A stretch of DNA of 64,000 nt from Ilyomonas sp965214235 (GTDB lineage Bacteria > Bacteroidota > Bacteroidia > Chitinophagales > Chitinophagaceae): contig CBDCBH010000002.1 of assembly GCA_965214235.1 (NCBI GenBank), forward strand, positions 1-64,000, given 5' to 3'. How positions within the stretch are numbered: position 1 is the first letter of the stretch; the number at the start of each line of letters is the position of its first letter. The position numbers and the translations under genes are program-made. Below, piece by piece: positions 1 to 8,102 of the stretch. The notes under the pieces were generated by a model. That model worked only from the letters and a program-made list of their open reading frames with translations, had not been told where the DNA came from and searched no databases.

Positions 1-222
1 TTTAGAACAATTTGGAGATGGCAAACGCAAAGTGAATTACAAAATGCGTGATGCTGCGTTTAGCCGGCAACGGTATTGGGGCGAACCATTCCCGATTGTT
101 TGGAACGATGGTATTGCTTATCCATTAGATGAAAGTGAACTTCCTTTGGAATTGCCGTATGTTGAAAAGTATGGTCCGGGTCCGGAAGGAGAAGGACCGC
201 TTGCGAATGTGGAGGAGTGGGT

Positions 223-733
223 CCTCATCCCCAACCCTTCTCCACAGGTGGAGAAGGGGGCGTTTGGAACAGCCGCAGAAATGGGAAACAAGCAAGAAAT
301 AGAAAAGCGAGGAGCGGCGAATGTTCCGAAGTATGGCGTTTATACACCGGTGCAATATGAGCTTGCGAAATTGATGCGAAAAGATTATACAGAAGCAGAA
401 GGCGTATTGTGGCAAGCTTTGCGAAGCAATCAGTTGGAAGTAAAGTTTAGAAGACAGCATCCGATTGATGCGTATATAGTTGATTTCATTGCTTTGCAAA
501 ACAATTTGATTGTTGAAGTGGATGGCGGTTATCACAATAGTCAAGAGCAGAAAGAATATGATGAAAACCGAACGAATGTATTGAGCGAAATTGGCTTTAC
601 TGTCATTCGTTTTACCAACGACGAAGTGCTCAACAATCTTCCCTTTGTTATAAATACCATCAAAAACAAACTTCAAAAAGCGGCTGTTCCAAATGCTCCC
701 TTCTCCACTCGTGGAGAAGGGCAGGGGATGAGG
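223..733 (+). mobile_element. In-frame insert in leuS: DUF559 nuclease-like domain between inverted palindromes
   Basis: This block sits between the LeuRS segments ending LANVEEWV and starting ETNTMPGYAG, which are normally close together. Its outer edges are two 24-base palindromes (235-258 and 698-721), each continued by a CCTCATCCCC-type or GGGGATGAGG-type arm in opposite orientation. Between them lies about 110 residues resembling the DUF559/Vsr-like PD-(D/E)XK fold: TEAEGVLWQALRS, KFRRQHPI, YIVDF and IVEVDGGYH. The whole insert keeps the leuS frame open. I infer a palindromic mobile element that tolerates insertion in coding sequence; whether the nuclease moves it is unknown. Confidence 0.8.
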
Positions 734-1389
734 GAAACCAACACCATGCCCGGCTATGCTGGCTCGTCATGGTATTTTCTTCGTTACATGGATCCGCACA
801 ACGATGAAGCATTTTGCGCCAAAAACATAAGCAATTACTGGAACCAGGTAGATGTATATGTTGGTGGCACCGAACATGCCGTTGGTCATTTGTTATACAG
901 CCGCATGTGGACAAAAGTTTTTATTTGACTTAGAAATTATATTTCTTTTGATGAACCGTTTAAGAGATTGGTGAATCAGGGAATGATTCAGGGAAGTTCG
1001 ACGGTTTGTGTATAGAATATCTTCGGTTACTTCACGAATAGCAGTTTGGATCAGAAATAGTTCAACCAGATAAACAAACCAATTTTTGTTTCAAATAACT
1101 TAGTTACTGCCTTAATGAATTATACAAAAGATCAATTATAGTGAAAAAGATTCTAATGATAATTTAGAGAAGAGAGAGATAAGTAATAGAACAAATTTTA
1201 AATAAACCCGAGCTAAACCGTTATGCCTCAAATGAGAACAGTGAATAGAATATTGACATGGTATGCCGACTTCACGTTGATGTAAATATTGTTGATGGTG
1301 TTGAATTAAATATTGAAGCTTTTAAAAAATGGCGCAATGGAGAATATGCAAATGCAGAATTTATCTTAGAAGACGGCAGTTTGTATTCT

Positions 1390-1425
1390 CCCTTCTCCAC
1401 TCGTGGAGAAGGGTCGGGGATGAGG
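1390..1425 (+). repeat. Palindromic repeat unit inserted in frame in leuS (third copy)
   Basis: CCCTTCTCCAC and GTGGAGAAGGG pair around a two-base loop (1390-1413) and are followed by TCGGGGATGAGG. In protein the unit reads SPFSTRGEGSGMR and separates LEDGS from YICGVE, just before the KMSKS loop. It is nearly identical to the unit at 698-733 and has the same orientation. Confidence 0.85.
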
Positions 1426-1642
1426 TACATCTGCGGTGTTGAAACCGAAAAAATGTCCAAATCCAAATTCAACACAGTCAATCCCGATGATCTTGTCAAT
1501 AAATACGGCGCAGACACTTTCCGCATGTACGAAATGTTTTTAGGTCCCGGTAGAGCAAAGCAAACCCTGGGATACCAAAGGCATTGAAGGCGTGCATCGC
1601 TTCTTAAAAAAATTGTGGCGTTTGTTCAATGATGAGCAAGCT

Positions 1643-1680
1643 CCCCTCTCCACCCGTGGAGAGGGGCGGGGGGGTGAGGG
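1643..1680 (+). repeat. Palindromic repeat unit inserted in frame in leuS (fourth copy)
   Basis: CCCCTCTCCAC and GTGGAGAGGGG pair around CC (1643-1666), followed by a G-rich tail ending GTGAGGG. It is translated as PLSTRGEGRGGEG between WRLFNDEQA and ELKILHKAIKK. It belongs to the same family as the other units in this gene but differs at symmetric stem positions (paired changes), so the stem is maintained. Confidence 0.85.
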
Positions 1681-2163
1681 CGAACTCAAAATTCTTCACA
1701 AAGCCATTAAAAAAATAGAAGACGATACCGAACGGTTTTCTTTTAATACAGCCGTTAGCGCCTTCATGGTTTGCGTGAATGAATTGAGCTGATGCCAAAT
1801 GCAACAAACGCGAAGTGTTAGAGCCGTTGCTCGTTATGCTCGCGCCGTATGCACCACACATTGCAGAAGAATTGTACAAACAATTGGGCAATACAACATC
1901 AGTTCTGGATGCAACTTATCCAATATTGAATGAAGCCTATTTAATTGAATCAACCAAAGAATATCCGGTCAGCATCAATGGCAAGCTGCGAACAACCATG
2001 GTGTTGCCTTTGGACATCAGCCATCAGGAAATGAAGCAAAAACAAAGGTGCTGAACGATGAAAAGGTAAAAAAATATATAGATGGTAAAGACATTAAGAA
2101 GTTCATTTTTATAAAAGGAAAAATGATCAACCTCGTGATATAAAACATATCTCAAGTATGAAG

Positions 2164-2193
2164 AGCCGCATTTGTACAAATGCGGCTTTTTTA
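2164..2193 (+). terminator. Rho-independent terminator after leuS
   Basis: A perfect 11-base stem, AGCCGCATTTG with CAAATGCGGCT, flanks a TA loop and ends in a run of T. It lies about 20 bases after the leuS stop. Confidence 0.85.
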
Positions 2194-2350
2194 TTTACCT
2201 GCCTTCAGTCAGAACAAAAATGTTATGAAAAATTGAGAATTAGAAATTCGCCCGATTGCAAAGGAATAGCGGTGTTTTGCAGGTTGCAAAGAACAAGCAA
2301 AACAAAACGTTTTCATTTGCATCATTTGGTAACAACAAAAATTGCCCATT

Positions 2351-3059
2351 ATGGCTGACAAAACATATTTTTGCTAATAGAAGATGATCCGGATATTGTA
2401 CAGTTGCTGCAGCTGCATTTTACCGAACCGCAATTATCATCTCACTACCTGCCTAACGGGTACAAAAGCCATTGAACTTATTATCAGGCAATCAATATGA
2501 TTTGATTCTTCTCGATATTATGCTCCCCGATATTGACGGCATCGAAATCTGTAAATGGATTCGTCAAAGAAAAATTGTTACGCCGGTTATTATGCTTACC
2601 TCGCGTGCCGAAGAAATTGATAAGGTGCTTGCCCTTGAGTTAGGGGCAGATGATTACGTAACCAAACCTTTCAGCATACGTGAATTGATGGCAAGAGTGA
2701 GGGCAATGCTTCGCCGGCTGGAGCAGCCTTATGCAACACAAAACGGCGCGAATGCAGCATCTGAAATTCACATCAAAAACTTATTCATCAACAAAGAAAA
2801 AAGACAGGTGATGGTTAGCGATAATCATCTTGAATTAACCGTAAAAGAGTTTGATTTGCTCTATCTGTTAGCTACCAATCAGGGCAAAACATTCAGTCGT
2901 CAGCAAATGCTGGAAGATGTGTGGGGCTATTCGTTTAAAGGTTACGAGCATACGGTAACTTCTCATATCAACCGGCTGCGCATGAAGATAGAACCTGACA
3001 TAAACGAACCTGTTTATATTTTAACCACATGGGGCGTTGGCTACCGTTTTACAGAATAA
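2351..3059 (+). pseudogene. OmpR/PhoB-type response regulator, frameshifted near the 5' end
   Basis: ATG at 2351 begins MADKT; a receiver domain (LLIEDDPDIVQLL, LILLDIMLPDIDG with the phosphoacceptor Asp, LTSRA, YVTKPF) follows, then an OmpR-type winged helix (LTVKEFDLLYLL, HINRLRMKIE, WGVGYRF). From about 2472 the frame is clean. Before that three single-base indels are needed to read the receiver, near 2368, 2450 and 2477. These form one cluster with the leuS indels, so sequence error is as likely as real decay. The kinase gene starts one base after this stop, so the two form an operon and presumably a cognate pair. Confidence 0.8.
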
Positions 3060-3060
3060 C

Positions 3061-4521
3061 ATGAAAAGTTCAATTTTTAAGCGCATTGGTTTGCTTGTGT
3101 TTTCGCTAATCACAGTGCTTAGCCTGTTGTTTATTATCATTACTTATTTATCTGCTACCTATTTTTTTAACGCCAGCACCCAGTTGGTAAATAAAGATGT
3201 AGCCGCGCACATTGCCAAGTTTACATCGCCTTTTGAAGATAATAATATCAATAAAAACAAAGCCGATTCGGTGTTTTACAATGCAATGGTAGTTAGCCCA
3301 AGCATTGAAGTTTATTTTTTAGATAGTATTGGGAAAGTTATTTATTTTGAAGCGCCGGATAGTGCCATCAAACTATGGCATATACCGCTCGATAACATCA
3401 ACAAACTTATCGCTTCAAAAGGAACGGCTTACATTACTTCACCCGACCCGAAAGACCCGCAGCACAGCAAAATTTTTTCTGCCGCCGAAGTAATCAAACA
3501 AAACAAAAAGCTGGGTTACATCTACGTTATCTTAGGTAGCAAAGCATATAGCAACATCAGCGAGCTGTTGTTTACGAGCCATGCCGGCACGCTGGCGCTG
3601 GAAGCGTTTGCTCTTATTATTATTGCCTCTTTTGCTATTAGTTTTTATTACATCAGGCGGCTGCAACGTAGATACAGTACGGTTGTTAGTGTTTTGAACG
3701 AATACAAACAAGGTAACTTCACAGCCCGTTTTACCGAAAATAAAAACGATGAGTTTACGCCTGTTACGTCTTCTTTTAATGCGATGGCAGAGTTGCTTTC
3801 GCATCACATCAGCCAATTAAAGAGGGCTGAAAAGGAAAGGAAAAATTTTATTGCCAATATCTCACATGATTTAAGAACACCATTATCAATAGCCAGTGGG
3901 TATGCCGAAACTTTGATGAGTGAACAGGAAAGAATTACCAATAGCAAAAGGAAAGAATACATGCTGTTGGTGGTAAGCAAACTTAAGCAGGTTGAAAACA
4001 TGGTAATGCAATTGTTTGAGCTATCGAGACTGGATGCTATTGATGCCAAGCCACAGGAAGAACCATTTATTTTTTCTGAAATTTTACAGGAAATAACAAA
4101 TAGCTTTTCAATGGCTGCGGCACAAAAAAACATTCAACTTACCTGCGTGGGTTGCCAGGAAGTAGTCTGGATAAAAGGGGATATCAAAATGATGGAACGT
4201 GTGTTGCAAAATTTGATAGGCAATGCAATAAAAAACACGCCTGATAACGGACACATTGTAATTAAGTTCCAACAGCAAAATCAGAAGTTGACTGCCATTT
4301 TTGAGAACGATGGCAAGCTTATTTCGCAAGCCTTGCTCAACTGGATAAATAGCACTGAAGAAGCAAACACTACGCAATCACAATCGAAGCCACATACCGG
4401 GCTGGGACTGATGATTGTAAAACGAATTTTAGCCTTGCACAACTCAAGATTGGTTGCTGATAACAATGCTGGTTTAAGCAACCGTTTTATGTTCACGCTT
4501 CCCCTTTACATCAACTCATAA
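3061..4521 (+). CDS. Membrane sensor histidine kinase
   Basis: This 486-residue inner-membrane kinase autophosphorylates and passes phosphate to its regulator. A transmembrane segment at about residues 8-32 and another at about 177-197 bracket a periplasmic sensor region. A HAMP-like linker leads to the dimerisation domain with H box FIANISHDLRTPLS (His269), N box NLIGNAIKNTP and G2 box HTGLGLMIVKRIL. I chose ATG 3061, one base after the regulator stop, rather than the longer TTG start inside it. The signal sensed cannot be read from the sequence. Confidence 0.93.
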   Translation: MKSSIFKRIGLLVFSLITVLSLLFIIITYLSATYFFNASTQLVNKDVAAHIAKFTSPFEDNNINKNKADSVFYNAMVVSPSIEVYFLDSIGKVIYFEAPDSAIKLWHIPLDNINKLIASKGTAYITSPDPKDPQHSKIFSAAEVIKQNKKLGYIYVILGSKAYSNISELLFTSHAGTLALEAFALIIIASFAISFYYIRRLQRRYSTVVSVLNEYKQGNFTARFTENKNDEFTPVTSSFNAMAELLSHHISQLKRAEKERKNFIANISHDLRTPLSIASGYAETLMSEQERITNSKRKEYMLLVVSKLKQVENMVMQLFELSRLDAIDAKPQEEPFIFSEILQEITNSFSMAAAQKNIQLTCVGCQEVVWIKGDIKMMERVLQNLIGNAIKNTPDNGHIVIKFQQQNQKLTAIFENDGKLISQALLNWINSTEEANTTQSQSKPHTGLGLMIVKRILALHNSRLVADNNAGLSNRFMFTLPLYINS

Positions 4522-4581
4522 AAGGACACTTTTAGTACAATATGTGATGCCTTTGTGATACTTATTCAATAAGTAGGAGAA

Positions 4582-4589
4582 TAGTTTTG
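4582..4589 (+). promoter_or_regulatory. Possible Bacteroidota -7 element
   Basis: TAGTTTTG matches the TAnnTTTG consensus and lies 16 bases before the ATG of the beta-propeller gene. No TTG is found at the expected distance upstream, so this is weak. Confidence 0.35.
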
Positions 4590-4605
4590 TAATCAAATTT
4601 TATCT

Positions 4606-5958
4606 ATGAAACCAAATGTTACAAAGCTATTTCAACAAACAAAACGAGGTAGCAAAACATCATTTATCAAAGCTGCTTTATTTGCTTCACCACTTCTATT
4701 CGCATCGTGTCAAAAAGTGAACGGTCATCTTCCCGGGAACAAGATTGATGCTGATGTGATTTATCTTGAAACCAACGATTTTTCTAACCAAAACAATGCG
4801 TTGCTGGCTTATGTAAACACCGGCGATGGAAACTTAGTGCCGCTTCATGGCAGTCCGTTTTATACCAATGGCGAAGGTGTTGGCAACCTGATGCAAAAGT
4901 TAGGGCCAGAAGACGCTGATACGCAATTAAAATTTACATCAGACGGCAAATTTTTGCTGGCTATCAACCCAGGAACCAACACCATCGCGGTATTTACAAT
5001 TGGCGCCGATGGATGGCTTACGCCGGTTGCAGGCTCGCCGTTTTGTTCGGGCGGGCAAACGCCTTCCAGTATTGATATAAAAGGAAAGTATGTCTTTGTG
5101 GTAAACAAAAGCACCGATTTTTCTCATCCCATCACACAAGCTCCTAACTACACTACCTTTACTATTGACAACGAAGGCAAACTGACGCCGGTTGCGGGTT
5201 CTACGTTTACAACTATTGTTGGAAGTTCGCCTTCACAGGCATTGGTTTCTAATGACGGAAAGTTTTTATTTGGTGCCGATTTTTTAAGTTTCACGTTGAT
5301 GCCGCCTGTTGGCACTGTGCGTTCTTTCCGCATTCATGATGGTTTGTTATCACCCGTTTGGGGAACACCTTACGCATTGCCTGCGGGTGATGGCGGTGCA
5401 TTGGGTTTGTGGCAAAATCCACACAGCAATACTTTATATGTAGGCTTTCCGGTTGTAGCAAAAGTGGGTGTTTATAACATTAATACAAATACAGGCGAGC
5501 TTTCTTTTCAAACGGCTGTAAATGCCGGCGCCGCCGCCTGCTGGGTACGCACCAATAAAAAAGGCGACCGGCTGTATGTGCTGAACAGTGCTGAAAATTC
5601 AGTTGGTATTTACAACACAAGCGTTGCTTCATCGCCTGTTTATCTGGGTAAATTAACGCTTAAATATTCAGGTCCATCGTATGATCCGGGTAATGGAGCT
5701 ATGTTTACCACCAGCCAAGATTTCTCATTGAATTTTTCTCCGAACGAAAAATATTTATACGTTGTTAGCCAATACACAAATCCTGATTTTACGGTTGGTG
5801 ATTTCAATTACTTGCATGCACTTTCTGTTGATGAAGATGGAATGCTGCAGGAAACAATAGAACCCGCTCAGTTGCCGGTTCCCGCTACACAACGTCCGCA
5901 GGGCGTGGCTGTAAAACAAATAAAAATGGACAAGAAGGACAGTGATGTAAAAGGATGA
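4606..5958 (+). CDS. Beta-propeller lipoprotein, lactonase-like fold
   Basis: The 450-residue protein has a long N-terminus ending in LLFASC, a lipoprotein signal with lipidation expected at Cys35. The rest is made of repeated blade motifs such as VPLHGSPF, LTPVAGSPF and LTPVAGSTF with alternating phrases like NDGKFLFGADF. This pattern is typical of the seven-bladed lactonase (YncE/Pgl-like) propellers. Substrate and catalytic activity cannot be deduced; many family members in this phylum have no known enzyme function. It stands alone between the kinase gene and a convergent nuclease gene, from which it is separated by a shared terminator. Confidence 0.85.
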   Translation: MKPNVTKLFQQTKRGSKTSFIKAALFASPLLFASCQKVNGHLPGNKIDADVIYLETNDFSNQNNALLAYVNTGDGNLVPLHGSPFYTNGEGVGNLMQKLGPEDADTQLKFTSDGKFLLAINPGTNTIAVFTIGADGWLTPVAGSPFCSGGQTPSSIDIKGKYVFVVNKSTDFSHPITQAPNYTTFTIDNEGKLTPVAGSTFTTIVGSSPSQALVSNDGKFLFGADFLSFTLMPPVGTVRSFRIHDGLLSPVWGTPYALPAGDGGALGLWQNPHSNTLYVGFPVVAKVGVYNINTNTGELSFQTAVNAGAAACWVRTNKKGDRLYVLNSAENSVGIYNTSVASSPVYLGKLTLKYSGPSYDPGNGAMFTTSQDFSLNFSPNEKYLYVVSQYTNPDFTVGDFNYLHALSVDEDGMLQETIEPAQLPVPATQRPQGVAVKQIKMDKKDSDVKG

Positions 5959-5978
5959 TATTACGGCCCTTTCCCAAC

Positions 5979-6015
5979 AAAAAACAAGTGCTGTTAACAG
6001 CACTTGTTTTTTGTT
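5979..6015. terminator. Bidirectional terminator
   Basis: AAAACAAGTGCTGTT and AACAGCACTTGTTTT form a perfect palindrome with A and T runs on its two sides. It can serve both the propeller gene (+) and the convergent nuclease gene (-). Confidence 0.85.
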
Positions 6016-6016
6016 A

Positions 6017-7054
6017 TTATAATTTTTTCAGGAATACAAGATAGGTTGGAAAATGATCGCTGTATCCACCACGATAGCTGTTGCCATCGTACGTTCGCAT
6101 TGGGTAGCCTTTGTATTTGCCCATATTTTCAACCATCATATCTTTTTTAAAAACATGAGGCTGATAAAAAAAATAACCACTTTGATTTTTGGGCAGCCAG
6201 TTATAATTAATAATGATCTGATCAAACAAACTCCACGCATCGCTATATGCCAAAGTGCCATTGCCTTTTTTGTATAAATCAACCCACGGATTGTACAATT
6301 CGCCTTTGCGAACGTCATCAACATTTCCCTTTGCTTTTAGTATTTTAGTTATGCTCGGACTGATGGGATCGTCGTTCAGATCGCCCATCAAAATAATTTT
6401 CTGAGCCGGTTGAAAGTGATGGATAGAATCAATAATGTTTTTATTTACCCCTGCTGCCGTAAACCTTCCTCCGCTGCTACGCTCCTCGCCGCCTCTGCGG
6501 CTGGGCCAATGGTTTACCAACACATGAACAGTATCACCATCCAGCACTCCTTTCACCCACAACACATCGCGCGAAAAATAAAAACCGGATGAGCCGGAAT
6601 GAATTTTTACAGGAAGTTTTTTACTTCCGATGACTGTAAAATATTTGGGATTGTATAAAAAGGCAACATCAATACCGCGGGCATCTTTCGAATTGTAATG
6701 AACAATTTTATAGTTGCGGTTTTGCAGCAATGGATGATGAACTAAATCAAGCAGCACTGTATCGTTTTCTATCTCTGCCAAGCCAATAAAAGCTGCACCA
6801 TCTGCACTTATATCGGTGCCGATTTGTGATAGCACGGTAGCTACATGCGTTACTTTATCATTATAAATTTTACTGGTATAATTTTTAATCCCATTGGGTA
6901 AAAAATCATTATCATCAATGTTTAGGTTGTCGGTTGTATCATAAAAATTTTCGCAGTTATAAAATGCAGCAATGGCTATCTTATATTGTTGTTTTTGCCC
7001 TAATAAAGAACAGGATAAACTGATGAAAACTAAAAGCAAAATAAGTCTCGTCAT
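6017..7054 (-). CDS. Secreted endonuclease/exonuclease/phosphatase (EEP) family protein
   Basis: The 345-residue protein begins with a signal peptide (cleavage expected near SLLGQ). It carries the EEP fold motifs in order: FYNCENFYD, the metal-binding Glu in GLAEIEND, VNHWPSRRGG, LMGDLNDDP and the C-terminal SDHFP. These match metal-dependent DNase I-like enzymes, so it probably cleaves nucleic acid or another phosphodiester outside the cytoplasm. The TonB receptor and DUF5689 lipoprotein genes about 2.7 kb away could belong to the same nutrient-uptake function, although they are on the other strand and two acyltransferase-related genes lie between. Substrate is not proven. Confidence 0.9.
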   Translation of the reverse strand: MTRLILLLVFISLSCSLLGQKQQYKIAIAAFYNCENFYDTTDNLNIDDNDFLPNGIKNYTSKIYNDKVTHVATVLSQIGTDISADGAAFIGLAEIENDTVLLDLVHHPLLQNRNYKIVHYNSKDARGIDVAFLYNPKYFTVIGSKKLPVKIHSGSSGFYFSRDVLWVKGVLDGDTVHVLVNHWPSRRGGEERSSGGRFTAAGVNKNIIDSIHHFQPAQKIILMGDLNDDPISPSITKILKAKGNVDDVRKGELYNPWVDLYKKGNGTLAYSDAWSLFDQIIINYNWLPKNQSGYFFYQPHVFKKDMMVENMGKYKGYPMRTYDGNSYRGGYSDHFPTYLVFLKKL

Positions 7055-7154
7055 AAATGATAAGTCAGCGTATAAAGTCTTAAAACTTTTTTATTTGTAT
7101 TAGGATGACAGCGATGTACAGTTAATTTTAGAAAGATGTTGATTTGTAAAAAAC

Positions 7155-8093
7155 TTATGGCTGTTCATTTTTATAAAGCATTCTCGCTTTTTTATAATCA
7201 GCAATGAACAATGTTGTTCTGTAATCGGCACCCGCTTTTTGTAAATGGTAAGGTGTATTAAACATCAACGAATCTGGTATCATATAACGTTCGGGTGTAC
7301 CTATAATTTTGAATTTGTTTTTGATGTATTCTTTCTGAATCCTTTTGATTTGTTCAACGGAATGTAAATATGAGCTATCCTGGTAGCCGGGAAACGATAC
7401 AAACAATACCGCTTTTCTTCTTATAATTTCCGATTGAAACTCCTTTATTTTTTGCATAACAATTGGGTTGTACTCATCCGTAATTTTATCATCTGCCATA
7501 AACTGTTCTCTTTGTTTCCCCCAATGTTTATAGGCATCTCCATATTTATCAAACGAATTTACGCCGTAAATATCGTCTTCCGTTACACCAAAATACTCAC
7601 CCGGTTTCAGCTTTGAAAAAGTGTATTTTGGTAAATATGGAATGAGGTTGATGATTTGACCGACACTTAATAATTTGGCTTTTGAAGCATTTACATCGTA
7701 CACAATACGCAGCAGCGATTCCGAGCCAAAATTATAATCGCGGTAAAAATGAACGTACTCCGGAATTAAAACAACAGTGTCATTTGCTTTCACATACTGG
7801 ATGGTATTATCGAGCATAAATTTCAAGCCAATCGATGCATGAATAGCTGTATTCACCGGGTTAATGTGTAACGAATCTTTTATCATCTCTCCGTTCAGGC
7901 TGAAGCTTACATTCGATCCGCCTACAAAAATCAAACGTGGTGATGGAGTGTTTTTCAACAATGAATCTTTGTGTACAGAAGCCAACAGCAACGATGTTGC
8001 AGCGCGCGGCGTAGTTGGTAAAAACAAACCTGAAGCAAAAAGAAGAGATAAGGGAACGATAAACCAAAGCAAGTGATAAAAAAACTTTCTCAT
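7155..8093 (-). CDS. SGNH-like protein paired with an MBOAT acyltransferase
   Basis: The 312-residue protein has one N-terminal membrane anchor (about residues 5-25). After it comes LIFVGGSNVSFSLNG, which resembles block I of SGNH/DltD/AlgX-like proteins with a Ser after GG. It is the second gene of a two-gene unit: the MBOAT gene ends only 9 bases upstream. In alginate, Dlt and similar systems such pairs transfer acyl groups to extracellular polymers, with MBOAT moving the acyl group across the membrane and an SGNH partner completing transfer. I infer a similar role; a clear Asp/His dyad was not identified, so catalysis is uncertain. Confidence 0.65.
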   Translation of the reverse strand: MRKFFYHLLWFIVPLSLLFASGLFLPTTPRAATSLLLASVHKDSLLKNTPSPRLIFVGGSNVSFSLNGEMIKDSLHINPVNTAIHASIGLKFMLDNTIQYVKANDTVVLIPEYVHFYRDYNFGSESLLRIVYDVNASKAKLLSVGQIINLIPYLPKYTFSKLKPGEYFGVTEDDIYGVNSFDKYGDAYKHWGKQREQFMADDKITDEYNPIVMQKIKEFQSEIIRRKAVLFVSFPGYQDSSYLHSVEQIKRIQKEYIKNKFKIIGTPERYMIPDSLMFNTPYHLQKAGADYRTTLFIADYKKARMLYKNEQP

Positions 8094-8102
8094 AAGCCTG
8101 TA

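Larger units (their letters stand above)
1..2143 (+). pseudogene. leuS: Leucyl-tRNA synthetase, 3' part, interrupted and frameshifted
   Basis: The frame open from base 2 encodes the catalytic C-terminal half of LeuRS, which charges tRNA-Leu in the cytoplasm. Landmarks are FSRQRYWGEPFP (about 57-92), TMPGYAGSSWYFLRYMDP (about 743-796), the KMSKS loop (1450-1464) and LAPYAPHIAEELY in the anticodon-binding domain. The 5' half lies outside the window. The frame is broken by apparent single-base indels near 910-935 (two that compensate), 1001, 1549, 1787 and 2034. Bases about 1010-1255 are hard to align to LeuRS in any frame. Two palindromic inserts and one nuclease-domain insert are in frame. Because LeuRS is essential, the indels are either sequence errors or mean that an intact copy exists elsewhere. 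A hairpin terminator follows the stop. Confidence 0.85.

Noticed and set aside
2158..2358. Small open frame after leuS
   Set aside because: It begins inside the terminator hairpin and runs into the regulator start; no homology or codon signal supports it.
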